Positions 41,174 through 49,772 are shown, counted from the first letter of the stretch. The stretch: DNA of 64,000 bases from Streptomyces sp. TLI_146 (GCF_002846415.1 NZ_PJMX01000001.1:5394001-5458000); one strand, 5' to 3'. A program made the numbers and translations. The notes: a model not told the origin generated them from the sequence alone.

Positions 41174-42202
41174 TCATGCCGAGTGGCCCAGGGCCGCCGC
41201 GTGGACCGGGTCCGCGAAGGGTTCACCGGCCGCGAACCGCTCCACCTCGTCCAGTGCCAGGTCCGCCATCCGGTGCAGCTCGTTGCCGAGCGAGCCGGCG
41301 ATGTGCGGGGTGAGGAGGACGTTGGGTAGGTCGTACAACGGGCTCTCGCGGGGCGGGAGTTCGGGCTCGGTGACGTCCAGTACGGCGTGGAGGCGGCCGG
41401 AGAGGAGCTCGCCGAGCAGGTCGGGCCCGTCCACCAGGGAGCCGCGCGCGGTGTTGATCAGGGTCGCCCCGTCGGGCATCGCGGCGAGCTGACGGGCGCC
41501 GATCATGCGCTCGGTGGCCGGGAGCTGCGGCGCGTGGACGGAGACGACGCCGCTGCGGGCGCACAGCTCGTCCAGGCCGACGAGCTCGACGCCCAGCCGG
41601 GCCGCCTCGGCCCCGTCGACGTACGGGTCGTGCAGCAGCACCCGGAAGTCGAACGGGCGCAGCAGCTCGATCACCCGGCGGCCGATCCGGGAGGCGCCGA
41701 CCAGACCGACCGTGCGCCGGTAGTTGCCGGTGCCGTCGCTCTCGCGCAGCCAGTCGTGCGGGGCGCGCAGCTCCGCGTACCGCCGGGCCGAGGCCAGCAC
41801 GCGCTTGCCCGCGAAGAGGATCGCGGCCAGCGTGTACTCGGCGACCGGCAGCGCGTTGGCCGCCGCCGCCGAGGTCACCGTGATGCCCCGGTCCCAGCAC
41901 GCCTCGGTGATGTGGTGCTTCACCGACCCGGCGGCGTGCACGACGGCCCGCAGCCGGGGCGCCGAGGCCAGCACCTCGGCGGTCAGCGGCGGCGCGCCCC
42001 AGCAGGTCAGCAGCACATCGGCCTCGGCGAGCGCCGCCGCCACGGCCGGTGCGGGCGCGACGAGCTCGTGGGCGACGAGGTACGGGTCGGTACGGGCGAG
42101 CGCGGCGAGGCGGGTGCGGTGCCGCTCGGCGAGCAGGCGCTCGGCGATCCCGGGGCCCATGGCGAGGAGGACGGCGGGGCGGTTGTCAGTGGTGTGGTGC
42201 AT
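41174..42202 (-). CDS. D-2-hydroxyacid dehydrogenase family protein
   Basis: A 342-residue NAD-dependent 2-hydroxyacid dehydrogenase. The Rossmann motif is VGLVGASRIGRRVIELLRPF with DPYVDGAEA. The active-site Arg is in INTARGSLVDG, the Glu is in LDVTEPELPPRESP, and the His is in LLTPHIAGSLGNEL. It follows the sugar-permease genes by 62 nt on the same strand, so it is probably part of the carbohydrate locus and handles a sugar acid or its breakdown product. The start at ATG 42202 (MHHTTDNRP) is tentative. Codons at 42220 (GTG) and 42238 (ATG) are also in frame. Confidence 0.88.
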   Translation of the reverse strand: MHHTTDNRPAVLLAMGPGIAERLLAERHRTRLAALARTDPYLVAHELVAPAPAVAAALAEADVLLTCWGAPPLTAEVLASAPRLRAVVHAAGSVKHHITEACWDRGITVTSAAAANALPVAEYTLAAILFAGKRVLASARRYAELRAPHDWLRESDGTGNYRRTVGLVGASRIGRRVIELLRPFDFRVLLHDPYVDGAEAARLGVELVGLDELCARSGVVSVHAPQLPATERMIGARQLAAMPDGATLINTARGSLVDGPDLLGELLSGRLHAVLDVTEPELPPRESPLYDLPNVLLTPHIAGSLGNELHRMADLALDEVERFAAGEPFADPVHAAALGHSA

Positions 42203-42264
42203 GGTGGAACTCGGGCTCCTCACGGGGGCGTTGTCCATGGGTAACCGGCTGTGCGTCCGTCCGG

Positions 42265-43242
42265 TCACTTGACGCCGCCCGCCGTGAGACCCGCCTTCCA
42301 GTGCCGCTGGAGGGCGACGAAGGCGACGACGAGGGGGAGGACGGCGAGGAGGGAGCCGGTGACGACGAGGGGGTAGAAGGAGGGCTCGGCGTGGGTGTTG
42401 GAGTTCCACGCGTACAGACCGAGGCTCAGCGGGAAGAGCTTCTGGTCCGAGAGCATCACCAGGGGGAGGAAGAAGTTGTTCCAGATCGCGGTGAACTGGA
42501 AGAGGAACACGGTGACGAACCCGGGCATGACCATCCGCAGCCCGATCGACCAGAAGGCGCGCAGCTCGCCCGCCCCGTCGATCCGCGCCGCCTCCAGCGC
42601 CTCGTCTGGGATATGGCTCGCGCTGAACACCCGGGAGAGGTAGACCCCGAAGGGGTTCACCAGGACCGGGACGAGCACCGACCAGTAGGTGTTGACGAGC
42701 CCCGTCTCGCTGGCGAGCAGATACATCGGCAGCGCGAGCGCGGTGGACGGCACGAGCACGCCGAGCAGGACCACCCCGAACAGCTTCTCCTTGCCCCGGA
42801 AGCGGTACTTGTCGAAGGCGTACCCGGCGGCGGTGCTGATCAGCGCGCAGACGAGCGCGCCCCCGCCCGCGTACAGCAGGGAGTTGAGGTACCAGCGCAG
42901 ATAGACGCCGTCGTGGTAGGACACCAGCTCGGAGAGGTTGTGGCCGAGGTCGAAGCCCTCGAAGGAGAAGGCGTCGCCGGAGAGCAGTCCGCCGGTGTCC
43001 TTGGTGGCGGCGGTGACCAGCCAGACGAGGGGGAAGAGCGTGTAGGCGGCGGAGAGCAGCAGTACGCCGTTGACCGCCGTCTTGGAGAGCCAGCGTCCGG
43101 GCGCGGGCGCCGCTTTCGTACGGACGGTCGCGGCGGTACGGGGAGCGGGCCCGGCGGGTGCGGGTGCGGGTGCGGGTGCGGGTTCGGGTTTCGCGGTGGG
43201 GCCGGTGGGGCCGGTGGAGCCGGTGGTGGCCGGGGAGGTCAT
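42265..43242 (-). CDS. Carbohydrate ABC transporter permease (MalG-type)
   Basis: A 325-residue permease. A disordered Pro/Ala-rich N-terminus (alternating PAPAPAPAPAG) precedes six membrane helices. The EAA cytoplasmic loop reads EALEAARIDGAGELRAFWSIGLRMVMPGF, and the C-terminus ends LQRHWKAGLTAGGVK, both typical of MalG/CUT1 permeases. Its ATG overlaps the stop of the first permease gene (ATGA), so the two subunits are translationally coupled. No ATPase gene is present. Streptomyces CUT1 importers commonly share the MsiK ATPase. Confidence 0.93.
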   Translation of the reverse strand: MTSPATTGSTGPTGPTAKPEPAPAPAPAPAGPAPRTAATVRTKAAPAPGRWLSKTAVNGVLLLSAAYTLFPLVWLVTAATKDTGGLLSGDAFSFEGFDLGHNLSELVSYHDGVYLRWYLNSLLYAGGGALVCALISTAAGYAFDKYRFRGKEKLFGVVLLGVLVPSTALALPMYLLASETGLVNTYWSVLVPVLVNPFGVYLSRVFSASHIPDEALEAARIDGAGELRAFWSIGLRMVMPGFVTVFLFQFTAIWNNFFLPLVMLSDQKLFPLSLGLYAWNSNTHAEPSFYPLVVTGSLLAVLPLVVAFVALQRHWKAGLTAGGVK

Positions 43243-44147
43243 GTCCGCGCCCCCTTCCGGGTGGTGAGGCGGGTGACGACGAAGGAGAGCAGCGCAGCGG
43301 TGAGGGCGAGCAGGACGGCCGCGGCGGCGGCGAGGCCGTAGTCGTTGCGGGCGAAGGCCGCGGTGTAGGCGTACATGGTGGGCGTCCAGGTGGAGGTGAC
43401 CGCCGAGCCGGAGCCCTGGTTGAGGATCAGCGGCTCGGTGAACAGCTGGAGCGAGCCGATGACGGTGAACAGCGCGACCATCCCCAACGAGGCCCTCACC
43501 AGCGGGATCTTGATGCTGAACGCGGTGCGCCAGGCGCCCGCGCCGTCCACCGTGGCCGCCTCCAGGACGGACCGGTCGATGGCCTGGAGGGCCGCGTAGA
43601 AGATCACCATGTTGTAGCCGAGCCACTCCCACAGCGCGATGTTGACCACGGAGGGGAGGGCGCCGCCGGGGGAGAAGAAGCTGAAGCCGAGGCCGCCGGA
43701 GTCCATGGCCCGCACGACCGGGCTGAGGCCGGGGGTGTAGAGGTACACCCAGATCAGCGCGGCGATGATGCCCGGCACGGCGTGCGGCAGGAAGAGCGCC
43801 AGCTGGAAAAAGCGGCGGGCCCGGGCCAGCCCCGAGTCGAGCAGCAGGGCGAGGGCGAGCGCCCCGCCGACCATCAGGGGGATGTAGACGGCGCAGTAGC
43901 CGAGCAGGATCCAGAAGCCGTCGCGGAAGGCCCGGTCGCCCAGGGCGGCGGTGTAGTTGTCGAGCCCGCTGAAGACGGACTCGGCGCCGCCGAACCCCAG
44001 CCCCGACTGCTTCTCGGTGAACAGGCTCAGCCAGAGGGCGTATCCGACCGGCACCACCGTCACCGCGGTGAACAGGACGAAGAAGGGGGCGAGCAGGACG
44101 CCCGCGGCGGCGCCCGTGCGGCGACTGGTCCGGGGCTTGGCGGCCAC
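43239..44147 (-). CDS. Carbohydrate ABC transporter permease (MalF-type)
   Basis: A 302-residue permease with six membrane helices starting MAAKPRTSRRTGAAAGVLLAPFFVLFTAVTVVPVGYALWLSLF. The EAA loop reads LEAATVDGAGAWRTAFSIKIPLVRASLGM and EPLILNQGSGSA follows, both typical of MalF-like CUT1 subunits. GTG 44147 starts 2 nt after the binding-protein stop. It pairs with the MalG-type subunit downstream. Confidence 0.93.
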   Translation of the reverse strand: MAAKPRTSRRTGAAAGVLLAPFFVLFTAVTVVPVGYALWLSLFTEKQSGLGFGGAESVFSGLDNYTAALGDRAFRDGFWILLGYCAVYIPLMVGGALALALLLDSGLARARRFFQLALFLPHAVPGIIAALIWVYLYTPGLSPVVRAMDSGGLGFSFFSPGGALPSVVNIALWEWLGYNMVIFYAALQAIDRSVLEAATVDGAGAWRTAFSIKIPLVRASLGMVALFTVIGSLQLFTEPLILNQGSGSAVTSTWTPTMYAYTAAFARNDYGLAAAAAVLLALTAALLSFVVTRLTTRKGART

Positions 44148-44149
44148 GG

Positions 44150-45484
44150 TCAGCCCTCGACCTTCAGCCCGCGCTTCTTCAGCTCGGCCACCGTCGCGTC
44201 ATGGGCCGCCTTCACCGCGCCCCTGACGGTGACCGAACCGCCGGGGACCTTGCCGAACTGGTCCTTGAGCGTGGTGTTGGTGGTGCCGGTGGTTGGGCCC
44301 CAGCTCCAGCGGGGGTTGATCGAGGCACCCGCCGCGTCGAACAGGCCGTAGATGTCCTGGCCGCCGTAGAACCCGGCGTCGAAGGCCTTCTTGGCGGCCG
44401 GGCGCAGCGAGACGTCGGCGGGGAAGGCGCTGGACGTGCCCGGGGCGATCCGCGCCCTGACACCGTCCTCGCTGGTCGACATCCAGGTGGCGAACTCGAC
44501 GGCCGCCGCGGCCTTCCTGCTGCCCTTGGTCACCGCCCAGGTGGAGCCGCCGAGCATCCCGCTGGCGGGCTTGCCGTCCCAGCTGGGGACCGGTGCGATG
44601 CCCCACTTGCCGCTCTGGTCGGGCAGGGTCGACTTGAGGACGCCCGCGCCCCAGGAGGCGCCGAGGTAGCCGACGGTCGAGCCGTCCTTGAGCGCGGCCG
44701 TCCACTCGGGACTGAAGGAGACGGCCGTCTGCACGAGCTTGTCGTCGATCAGCCCCTGCCAGTAGTCGGCGACCTTGCCGGTGGCGGCGTCCGAGGTGTC
44801 GATCTTCCAGGTGTCGCCCTCGGCCTTGAACCACTGGGCGCCGGCCTGCCAGGCCATCGCCTCGAAGGTGGTGGGGTCGTCCGGCATGAAGGTCGCGATC
44901 CGCGCCTTCGGGTCGGCCTCCTTCGCCTTCTCGGCAGCGGTACGGAACTCCGCCCAGGTCTTCGGCACCTCGATCTTGTACTTCTCGAAGAAGTCCTTGC
45001 GGTAGAAGTACGTCTGGGGCGTGGCGTCGAACGGTACGGCCCAGCTCTTGCCGCCCAGCGTGGTGAGGTCGACCGCCTGCGGCAGGAACTTCTTCCTCAG
45101 GTCGTCCGGCAGGTACGGGCCGATTTCCTGGAGCGCACCCTGGCTGACGAACTCGGGGAGCATCGGGTACTCGACGGCGACCAGGTCCGGGGCGTTGCCC
45201 GCCTTCACGGCGTTGGAGATCTTGGCGTAGCCGCCGGCGTTGCCGGACGGTATCTCCTCGAACGTGACCCGGATGTTCCTGTGCGAGGCGTTGAAGGCGT
45301 CCACGACGTCCTTCGACCCCTTCTGCCACGCCCAGAAGGTCAGGCTGACGGGCTTGTCGGCGGTGCCCCTGCCCGCGTCGGAGGAGTCGCCGTCTCCGCC
45401 CCCGCATGCCGTGAGCAGGGCGAGGGCGGTGACGGCGGAGAGCGCGGAGGCGGCGGCGTTCGATCTGGTCCAACTGCGGCTCAC
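44150..45484 (-). CDS. Extracellular sugar-binding lipoprotein of ABC transporter
   Basis: A 444-residue family 1 solute-binding protein. The lipoprotein signal ends in LALLTACGGG with acceptor C27. The mature part includes VSLTFWAWQKGSKDVVDAFNASHRNIRVTFEEIPSG, NAVKAGNAPDLVAVEYPMLPEF, AVPFDATPQTYFYRKDFFEKY and TFEAMAWQAG, a usual CUT1 binding-protein pattern. It is the first gene of a four-gene minus-strand unit (binding protein, two permeases, 2-hydroxyacid dehydrogenase). The substrate is unknown. The divergent DUF2264 hydrolase-like gene suggests an unsaturated or uronic sugar. Confidence 0.92.
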   Translation of the reverse strand: MSRSWTRSNAAASALSAVTALALLTACGGGDGDSSDAGRGTADKPVSLTFWAWQKGSKDVVDAFNASHRNIRVTFEEIPSGNAGGYAKISNAVKAGNAPDLVAVEYPMLPEFVSQGALQEIGPYLPDDLRKKFLPQAVDLTTLGGKSWAVPFDATPQTYFYRKDFFEKYKIEVPKTWAEFRTAAEKAKEADPKARIATFMPDDPTTFEAMAWQAGAQWFKAEGDTWKIDTSDAATGKVADYWQGLIDDKLVQTAVSFSPEWTAALKDGSTVGYLGASWGAGVLKSTLPDQSGKWGIAPVPSWDGKPASGMLGGSTWAVTKGSRKAAAAVEFATWMSTSEDGVRARIAPGTSSAFPADVSLRPAAKKAFDAGFYGGQDIYGLFDAAGASINPRWSWGPTTGTTNTTLKDQFGKVPGGSVTVRGAVKAAHDATVAELKKRGLKVEG

Positions 45485-45525
45485 GGGACGGCTCCTGAAC
45501 GTGAGGGGACGAGGCGATGGCCGCG

Positions 45526-45554
45526 ATCCTTGAGCCGGTCCTGACCGAAGTCAA
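45526..45554 (-). promoter_or_regulatory. Promoter of the sugar-ABC operon
   Basis: On the minus strand, TTGACT (45549-45554) and AAGGAT (45526-45531) are separated by 17 bp, about 40 nt ahead of the binding-protein GTG. The TTCGAT/ATCGAA operator lies directly upstream of the -35. Confidence 0.6.
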
Positions 45555-45563
45555 GAGCGAAAG

Positions 45564-45588
45564 TTCGATTGATCGAAAAATGATCGAA
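45564..45588. promoter_or_regulatory. Operator of the DeoR/LacI-hybrid regulator at the ABC operon
   Basis: TTCGAT-TG-ATCGAA (45564-45577) is an inverted repeat. A third half-site, ATCGAA (45583-45588), lies one helical turn (11 bp) further on. The same hexamers recur in the only other intergenic region flanking the regulator gene (46840-46890). Confidence 0.65.
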
Positions 45589-45612
45589 CCGGGAGTTGGA
45601 GAGGGTAGAGGT

Positions 45613-46764
45613 CTAGACCACTTGCCGCACGGGGCTCGCCGAGCCGCCGGTCGCGCCTGCCCCCTGCCCCCCGCACGAGGACCGCACCCGCAGCCGGGGC
45701 AGCAGGTCCACATGGCGGCTCGGCTGCCCGTCCGGCCCCGCCGGGGTCCCGCGCAGCCGCTCGATCAGCAGCTGCGCCGCATACCGCCCCACCTCGTGCT
45801 TGGGCGGCGCCACCGCCGTCAGCGGGATGTCCGCGAGCGCCGCCACCTCGTCGTCGTACGCCACGAGCGCCAGGTCCTGCGGCACCCGCACGCCCAGCTC
45901 GCCCAGCCGCTGGGCGATCCGGATCGCGTCCACGTCGTTGTGGACCAGGGCCGCCGTCGCCTCCCCGGCGCGGACGGCCGCGAGCAGCGCCCGTACAGCC
46001 GCCTCGAACCCCGCCGGATCCGCCTCTGCCGGGACCGAGTCGATCACCGGGCACGGCGCCGCGAGCCCCAGCGCGTCCAGCGCCTGCCGGTACCCGGCGC
46101 GCACCGCCAGCGCCGTCGGGCTGTCGGCCCGCGCCACCAGCAGCGGCGCCCGGTGCCCGAGCCCGGTCAGGTGCCGTACGGCGAGGAGCACCCCGTGCCC
46201 GTGGTCCGAGCAGACCCGGTCCAGGTCGTCCAGGGCCCCGCCGGGCACCCCGCGCCGCTCCAGGAGCACGGTGGGGACGGGCAGTTCGGTGATCCACCGC
46301 CCGTGCTCGGCCGGGTCGTGCGGCTCCTTCCAGCCCGGCGCGACCAGCAGCCCCTCCGCCCCGGCGGCCAGCAGCCCGGCGGCCCGGGCCGCGTCCTCCT
46401 GCGGCCGGTAGTCCGAGATCCGCAGGATCAGCCGCGCCCCCGCGGCGGCCGCCGCCTCGTGCGCACCCCGGATGACCTCGGCGAAGTAGTACGTGGCGGT
46501 GGGCGCGATCATGCCGAGCACCACCTCGCGGCCGCCGCCGGGGCCGCCCGGCGCGGGTGCCCCGGGCGTGCCCTCCTGGTGCGGCCAGGAGACCTTGCCG
46601 TGCACCCGGTCGAGCAGGCCCCGTACGGCCAACGCCTCCACGTCCCGCCGCACGGTCACGGGGGAGACGCCCAACTGGCCCGCCAGGTCGGAGACCCGGG
46701 CCGAGCCGCGCCGGCGCACCAGCTCCAGCAGTCGGTCGTGACGTTCAGCAGCACTCTCTCGCAC
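45613..46764 (-). CDS. Substrate-binding-domain transcriptional regulator (DeoR-type HTH, LacI-type sensor)
   Basis: A 383-residue regulator. The N-terminal winged HTH is of DeoR type (AAERHDRLLELVRRRGSARVSDLAGQLGVSPVTVRRDVEALAVRGLLDRVHG, residues 6-56). The rest is a LacI/periplasmic-binding-protein sensor (VVLGMIAPTATYYFAEVIRGAHEAAAAAG, RAGYRQALDALGL, ALVHNDVDAIRIAQRLGELG, VRVPQDLALVAYDD). It lies between the ABC operon and the DUF2264 gene, and TTCGAT half-sites occur in both flanking regions. It most likely represses both until a sugar binds. Confidence 0.9.
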   Translation of the reverse strand: MRESAAERHDRLLELVRRRGSARVSDLAGQLGVSPVTVRRDVEALAVRGLLDRVHGKVSWPHQEGTPGAPAPGGPGGGREVVLGMIAPTATYYFAEVIRGAHEAAAAAGARLILRISDYRPQEDAARAAGLLAAGAEGLLVAPGWKEPHDPAEHGRWITELPVPTVLLERRGVPGGALDDLDRVCSDHGHGVLLAVRHLTGLGHRAPLLVARADSPTALAVRAGYRQALDALGLAAPCPVIDSVPAEADPAGFEAAVRALLAAVRAGEATAALVHNDVDAIRIAQRLGELGVRVPQDLALVAYDDEVAALADIPLTAVAPPKHEVGRYAAQLLIERLRGTPAGPDGQPSRHVDLLPRLRVRSSCGGQGAGATGGSASPVRQVV

Positions 46765-46839
46765 GGCGGCAGTCCCCCTCGCAGTGTGGCTCGCAGTGTG
46801 GCGACCGGTCTCCCGGGGCCACGACCCTAATGCACCGTG

Positions 46840-46890
46840 ATCGAACGCCGAGAGTTTCGATCAATCGGTCCGACTCCATTGACGTTCGAT
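46840..46890. promoter_or_regulatory. Operator cluster between regulator and DUF2264 gene
   Basis: Half-sites: ATCGAA (46840-46845), TTCGAT-CA-ATCGG (46856-46868, inverted repeat with one mismatch) and TTCGAT (46885-46890). The last sits between the -35 and -10 of the DUF2264 promoter. The hexamers match those at the ABC operon. Confidence 0.62.
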
Positions 46891-46908
46891 CAGCCAGAGC
46901 CCTACATT
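46879..46908 (+). promoter_or_regulatory. Promoter of the DUF2264 gene
   Basis: TTGACG (46879-46884), an 18-bp spacer and TACATT (46903-46908) resemble a vegetative promoter. The spacer contains a TTCGAT half-site (46885-46890), so repression by steric block is likely. The predicted start near 46915 leaves a leader of about 100 nt to ATG 47023. Confidence 0.6.
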
Positions 46909-47022
46909 CCGGACTCCGGAACCGCCCGACGACGCCGGCTGACACACGCCGACCGACCGGCACCGCAGGCCGGTGCGCCCGGCGTCCAGGCGACCGGTGG
47001 CGACGCGATGGGGGGAGCCACC

Positions 47023-48987
47023 ATGCCGACACCGCCGGTGAACCGTGAGCTCGGCAACCATGAACCCGGCGACCACGAGTTCGGCAACCAGCAGCCCAGC
47101 AACCACGAGCTCAGCCCCTGCACCGGCTGGACCCGTGCCCACTGGGAGCGCACGGCCGACCAACTCCTGCTCGCCGTACGCCCGTACGCCTCACCGCGCC
47201 ACGGCCTGATCAACCTGCCCGGCGCGCGCCCGAGCCGGTCCGGTCCCCGCTCCGACGGCCTCGAAGGGTACGCCCGCACCTGGCTGCTCGCCGCGCTGCG
47301 GATCGCGGGCGCGCACGGCGACGACCCGCACGGCCACCTCGACCGCTACGCCGAAGGCCTGGCATCCGGCACCGAACACCCGCTGCCCACGGGGGAGTTG
47401 GGCAGCGGAGCACTCGACGCGTGGCCCCGGATGGCCGAGGTGCGCCAGGCCGTCGTCGAGTCCGCCTCCGTCGCCCTCGGGCTGCGCCTCACCCGCCCCT
47501 GGCTCTGGGACGGGCTCGACGACCGCGTGCGCGAGCGCGTCGTCGACTGGCTGCTGCCCGCCCTCGGCCCCTCGCCCGTCGACAACAACTGGTGGTTCTT
47601 CGGCCTCACCGTCGCCGGATTCCTCCAGGACGCCGGGATCGAGACCGACCGCGCCGCGGCTACCGTCGAACGCGCGCTGGAACACGTCGATCAGTGGTAC
47701 CTCGGCGACGGCTGGTACAGCGACGGCCCCAACCGCTCCTTCGACCACTACAACGGCTGGGCGCTCCACTTCTATCCCGTCCTGCACGCTCATTTGGGTG
47801 ACAACCGGGAACTCCTCGACCGCTACGGCCCCCGGCTGCACGCCCATCTCGACGCGTACACCCGGATGTTCGGAGCCGACGGCGCCCCGATGCCGTACGG
47901 GCGCTCCCTCACCTACCGTTTCGCCGCCGCCGCGGCCCCCTGGCTCGGCGCGCTCACCGGCCACACCCCGCTCACCCCGGGCGCCACCCGCCGCCTGGCC
48001 TCCGGCGCGTTGCGGTACTTCACGGGCCGCGAGCCCGGCCGGGGCGCGGTCGGCGGGCGGGGCGCGGTCGACGGGCGGGGGCTGCTCACCCTGGGCTGGC
48101 ACGGCCCGTACCCGCCGATCGTGCAGAGCTATTCGGGCCCGGCCTCCCCGTACTGGGCGGCGAAAGGATTCCTCGGTCTCCTCATGCCGCCGGAGCACCC
48201 GGTGTGGACGGCGGTGGAGGAGCCGCTGCCGGTGGAGAAGGGGGACGCGGCGGTGGTCCTGCGCGCGCCCAACACCCTGATCCAGTCCACCGCTTCGGAC
48301 GGCCTCGTACGCCTCCACAACCACGGCACCAACAGCCACGTCGGCACCGAGGAGGACCCCTGCTACGCCCGGTTCGCGTACTCGACGCGCACCGGCCCGG
48401 CCTCGGCCGGTGTGCGCGACAACCACTTCGGGCTCGTCCTGGACGACGGCACCGTCACGGCCCGGGGGCCCGCCGAGCCCGTCGGCCACGGTCCCGGCTG
48501 GGCCGCCTCCGCCACGCGGCCGCTGCCCGGCGTACGGATCGTCTCGGCCACCCTCGTCCACGGCCGCGCCGAGGTCCGCGCCCACCTCGTCGACGGGGTC
48601 CCGCCCGGCACCCGGGTGCGCCAGACGGGGTGGGCCGTCACTCACTCGGACGAGACCGGCCAACTCCACGCCGTCGAGGGGTACGGGCCCCACGCGCGCG
48701 TAGTGGAAGCCGGATCCACCCTGTTCGGCCCGCGCGCACGCGTGGCCGTCCTCGACGGGGCCACCGGGGACGGCCCGTCCGTCTTCGTCGCGCTCGCCTC
48801 GCTCACGGGAGAGGAGCGCCCGGCCCCGGTGTCCGACCTGGTCACGGCCGTCCGGGTCGAGGGGCACACGGTCCGGGTGACCTGGAGCGACGGCACGGCG
48901 TCCGAGCTCACGCTCGGCGTGGACGGCCTGCCCGAAGGGACCGATCGCCTTACTGAGGGCCGTACTTGCGGCCCGTCCGGGACGTGA
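47023..48987 (+). CDS. DUF2264 family protein
   Basis: A 654-residue protein of the DUF2264 family. The N-terminal alpha/alpha-barrel-like half has LSPCTGWTRAHWERTADQLLLAVRPYASP, SDGLEGYARTWLLAALRIAG, VDNNWWFFGLTVAGFLQ, YLGDGWYSDGPNRSFDHYNGWALHFYP and PMPYGRSLTYRFAAAAAPWLG. The second half is beta-rich. The family resembles heparinase/lyase or unsaturated-glycan hydrolase barrels, but no activity is established that I can rely on. No signal peptide is seen, so the substrate is probably imported by the adjacent ABC system. Residues about 10-30 hold a short imperfect repeat (N-H-E / D-H-E). ATG 47008 and upstream GTGs are alternative starts. The 3' end overlaps the convergent SDR gene by 38 nt. 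Confidence 0.85.
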   Translation: MPTPPVNRELGNHEPGDHEFGNQQPSNHELSPCTGWTRAHWERTADQLLLAVRPYASPRHGLINLPGARPSRSGPRSDGLEGYARTWLLAALRIAGAHGDDPHGHLDRYAEGLASGTEHPLPTGELGSGALDAWPRMAEVRQAVVESASVALGLRLTRPWLWDGLDDRVRERVVDWLLPALGPSPVDNNWWFFGLTVAGFLQDAGIETDRAAATVERALEHVDQWYLGDGWYSDGPNRSFDHYNGWALHFYPVLHAHLGDNRELLDRYGPRLHAHLDAYTRMFGADGAPMPYGRSLTYRFAAAAAPWLGALTGHTPLTPGATRRLASGALRYFTGREPGRGAVGGRGAVDGRGLLTLGWHGPYPPIVQSYSGPASPYWAAKGFLGLLMPPEHPVWTAVEEPLPVEKGDAAVVLRAPNTLIQSTASDGLVRLHNHGTNSHVGTEEDPCYARFAYSTRTGPASAGVRDNHFGLVLDDGTVTARGPAEPVGHGPGWAASATRPLPGVRIVSATLVHGRAEVRAHLVDGVPPGTRVRQTGWAVTHSDETGQLHAVEGYGPHARVVEAGSTLFGPRARVAVLDGATGDGPSVFVALASLTGEERPAPVSDLVTAVRVEGHTVRVTWSDGTASELTLGVDGLPEGTDRLTEGRTCGPSGT

Positions 48988-49723
48988 CGCCGCCCAGGAG
49001 GCCGCGCGGGGCCAGCTTCACCACGCCCATCAGCGCCTTGTAGCGCGGGTCCGGGATCGACAGCGTCTTCCCGCGCGCGAGGTCCGAGAGCGCCGCCGTC
49101 ACCAGCTTGTCGGCGTCCAGCCACAGCCAGCCGGGGATGTTGTCGGTGCCCATCCCGGCCCGCTGGTGGAACTCCGTCCGTACGAAGCCCGGGCACAGCG
49201 CCATCAGCCGCACCCCGGACCCCGCCAGGTCGCGCGCCGCGCCCTGGGTGAACTGCACGACCCACGCCTTGGAGGCGCCGTAGGTCCCGCGCGGTACGAA
49301 CGCGGCGACCGAGGCGACGTTGACGACCCCGCCGCGCCCGCGCTCGCGCATCCCCTCGGTCGCGGCCGACGTCAGCCGCAGCACCGCCTCGATGTGCACC
49401 TTCAGCATCTTGAGCTCGTCGGCCATGGACACGTCCAGATAGCGGCCCTTGTTGCCGAACCCCGCGTTGTTGACCAGCAGGTCGACCGGCTTGCGGGGCT
49501 CCGCGAGCCTGCTCTCGACCGCCGTGATGCCGTCCTCCGTGGACAGGTCGGCGACCAGCACGTCGACCTCCACGCCGTGCCGGTCGTGCAACTCGGTGGC
49601 CTGCTCCCGCAGCCGCTTGCCGTCACGGGCCACCAGCACCAGGTCGTGCCCGTCCCTGGCCAGCCGCCGCGCGAACGCGGCCCCGATTCCCGCCGTAGCT
49701 CCCGTAATCAGTGCAGTCGTCAT
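48950..49723 (-). CDS. Short-chain dehydrogenase/reductase (SDR)
   Basis: A 257-residue classical SDR. The cofactor motif is TGATAGIGAAFARRLARDG (residues 7-25), followed by NNAGFGNKG, the catalytic Ser in VVNVASVAAFVPRG, and the Y-x-x-x-K as YGASK. CPGFVRTEFHQRAG is typical of the group. Arg at VLVARD suggests NADP preference. It ends RTGRKYGPQ, overlapping the DUF2264 3' end antisense. The substrate is unknown. Confidence 0.9.
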   Translation of the reverse strand: MTTALITGATAGIGAAFARRLARDGHDLVLVARDGKRLREQATELHDRHGVEVDVLVADLSTEDGITAVESRLAEPRKPVDLLVNNAGFGNKGRYLDVSMADELKMLKVHIEAVLRLTSAATEGMRERGRGGVVNVASVAAFVPRGTYGASKAWVVQFTQGAARDLAGSGVRLMALCPGFVRTEFHQRAGMGTDNIPGWLWLDADKLVTAALSDLARGKTLSIPDPRYKALMGVVKLAPRGLLGGVTSRTGRKYGPQ

Positions 49724-49772
49724 ACGCGCACGTTAATGCCCACAGGTGACAGCGGTGTGACGCCCTGTCCGG

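Noticed and set aside
42689..42904. Plus-strand ORFs opposite the sugar permeases
   Set aside because: The minus-strand permeases have membrane helices and EAA loops. The plus-strand frames are shadows.
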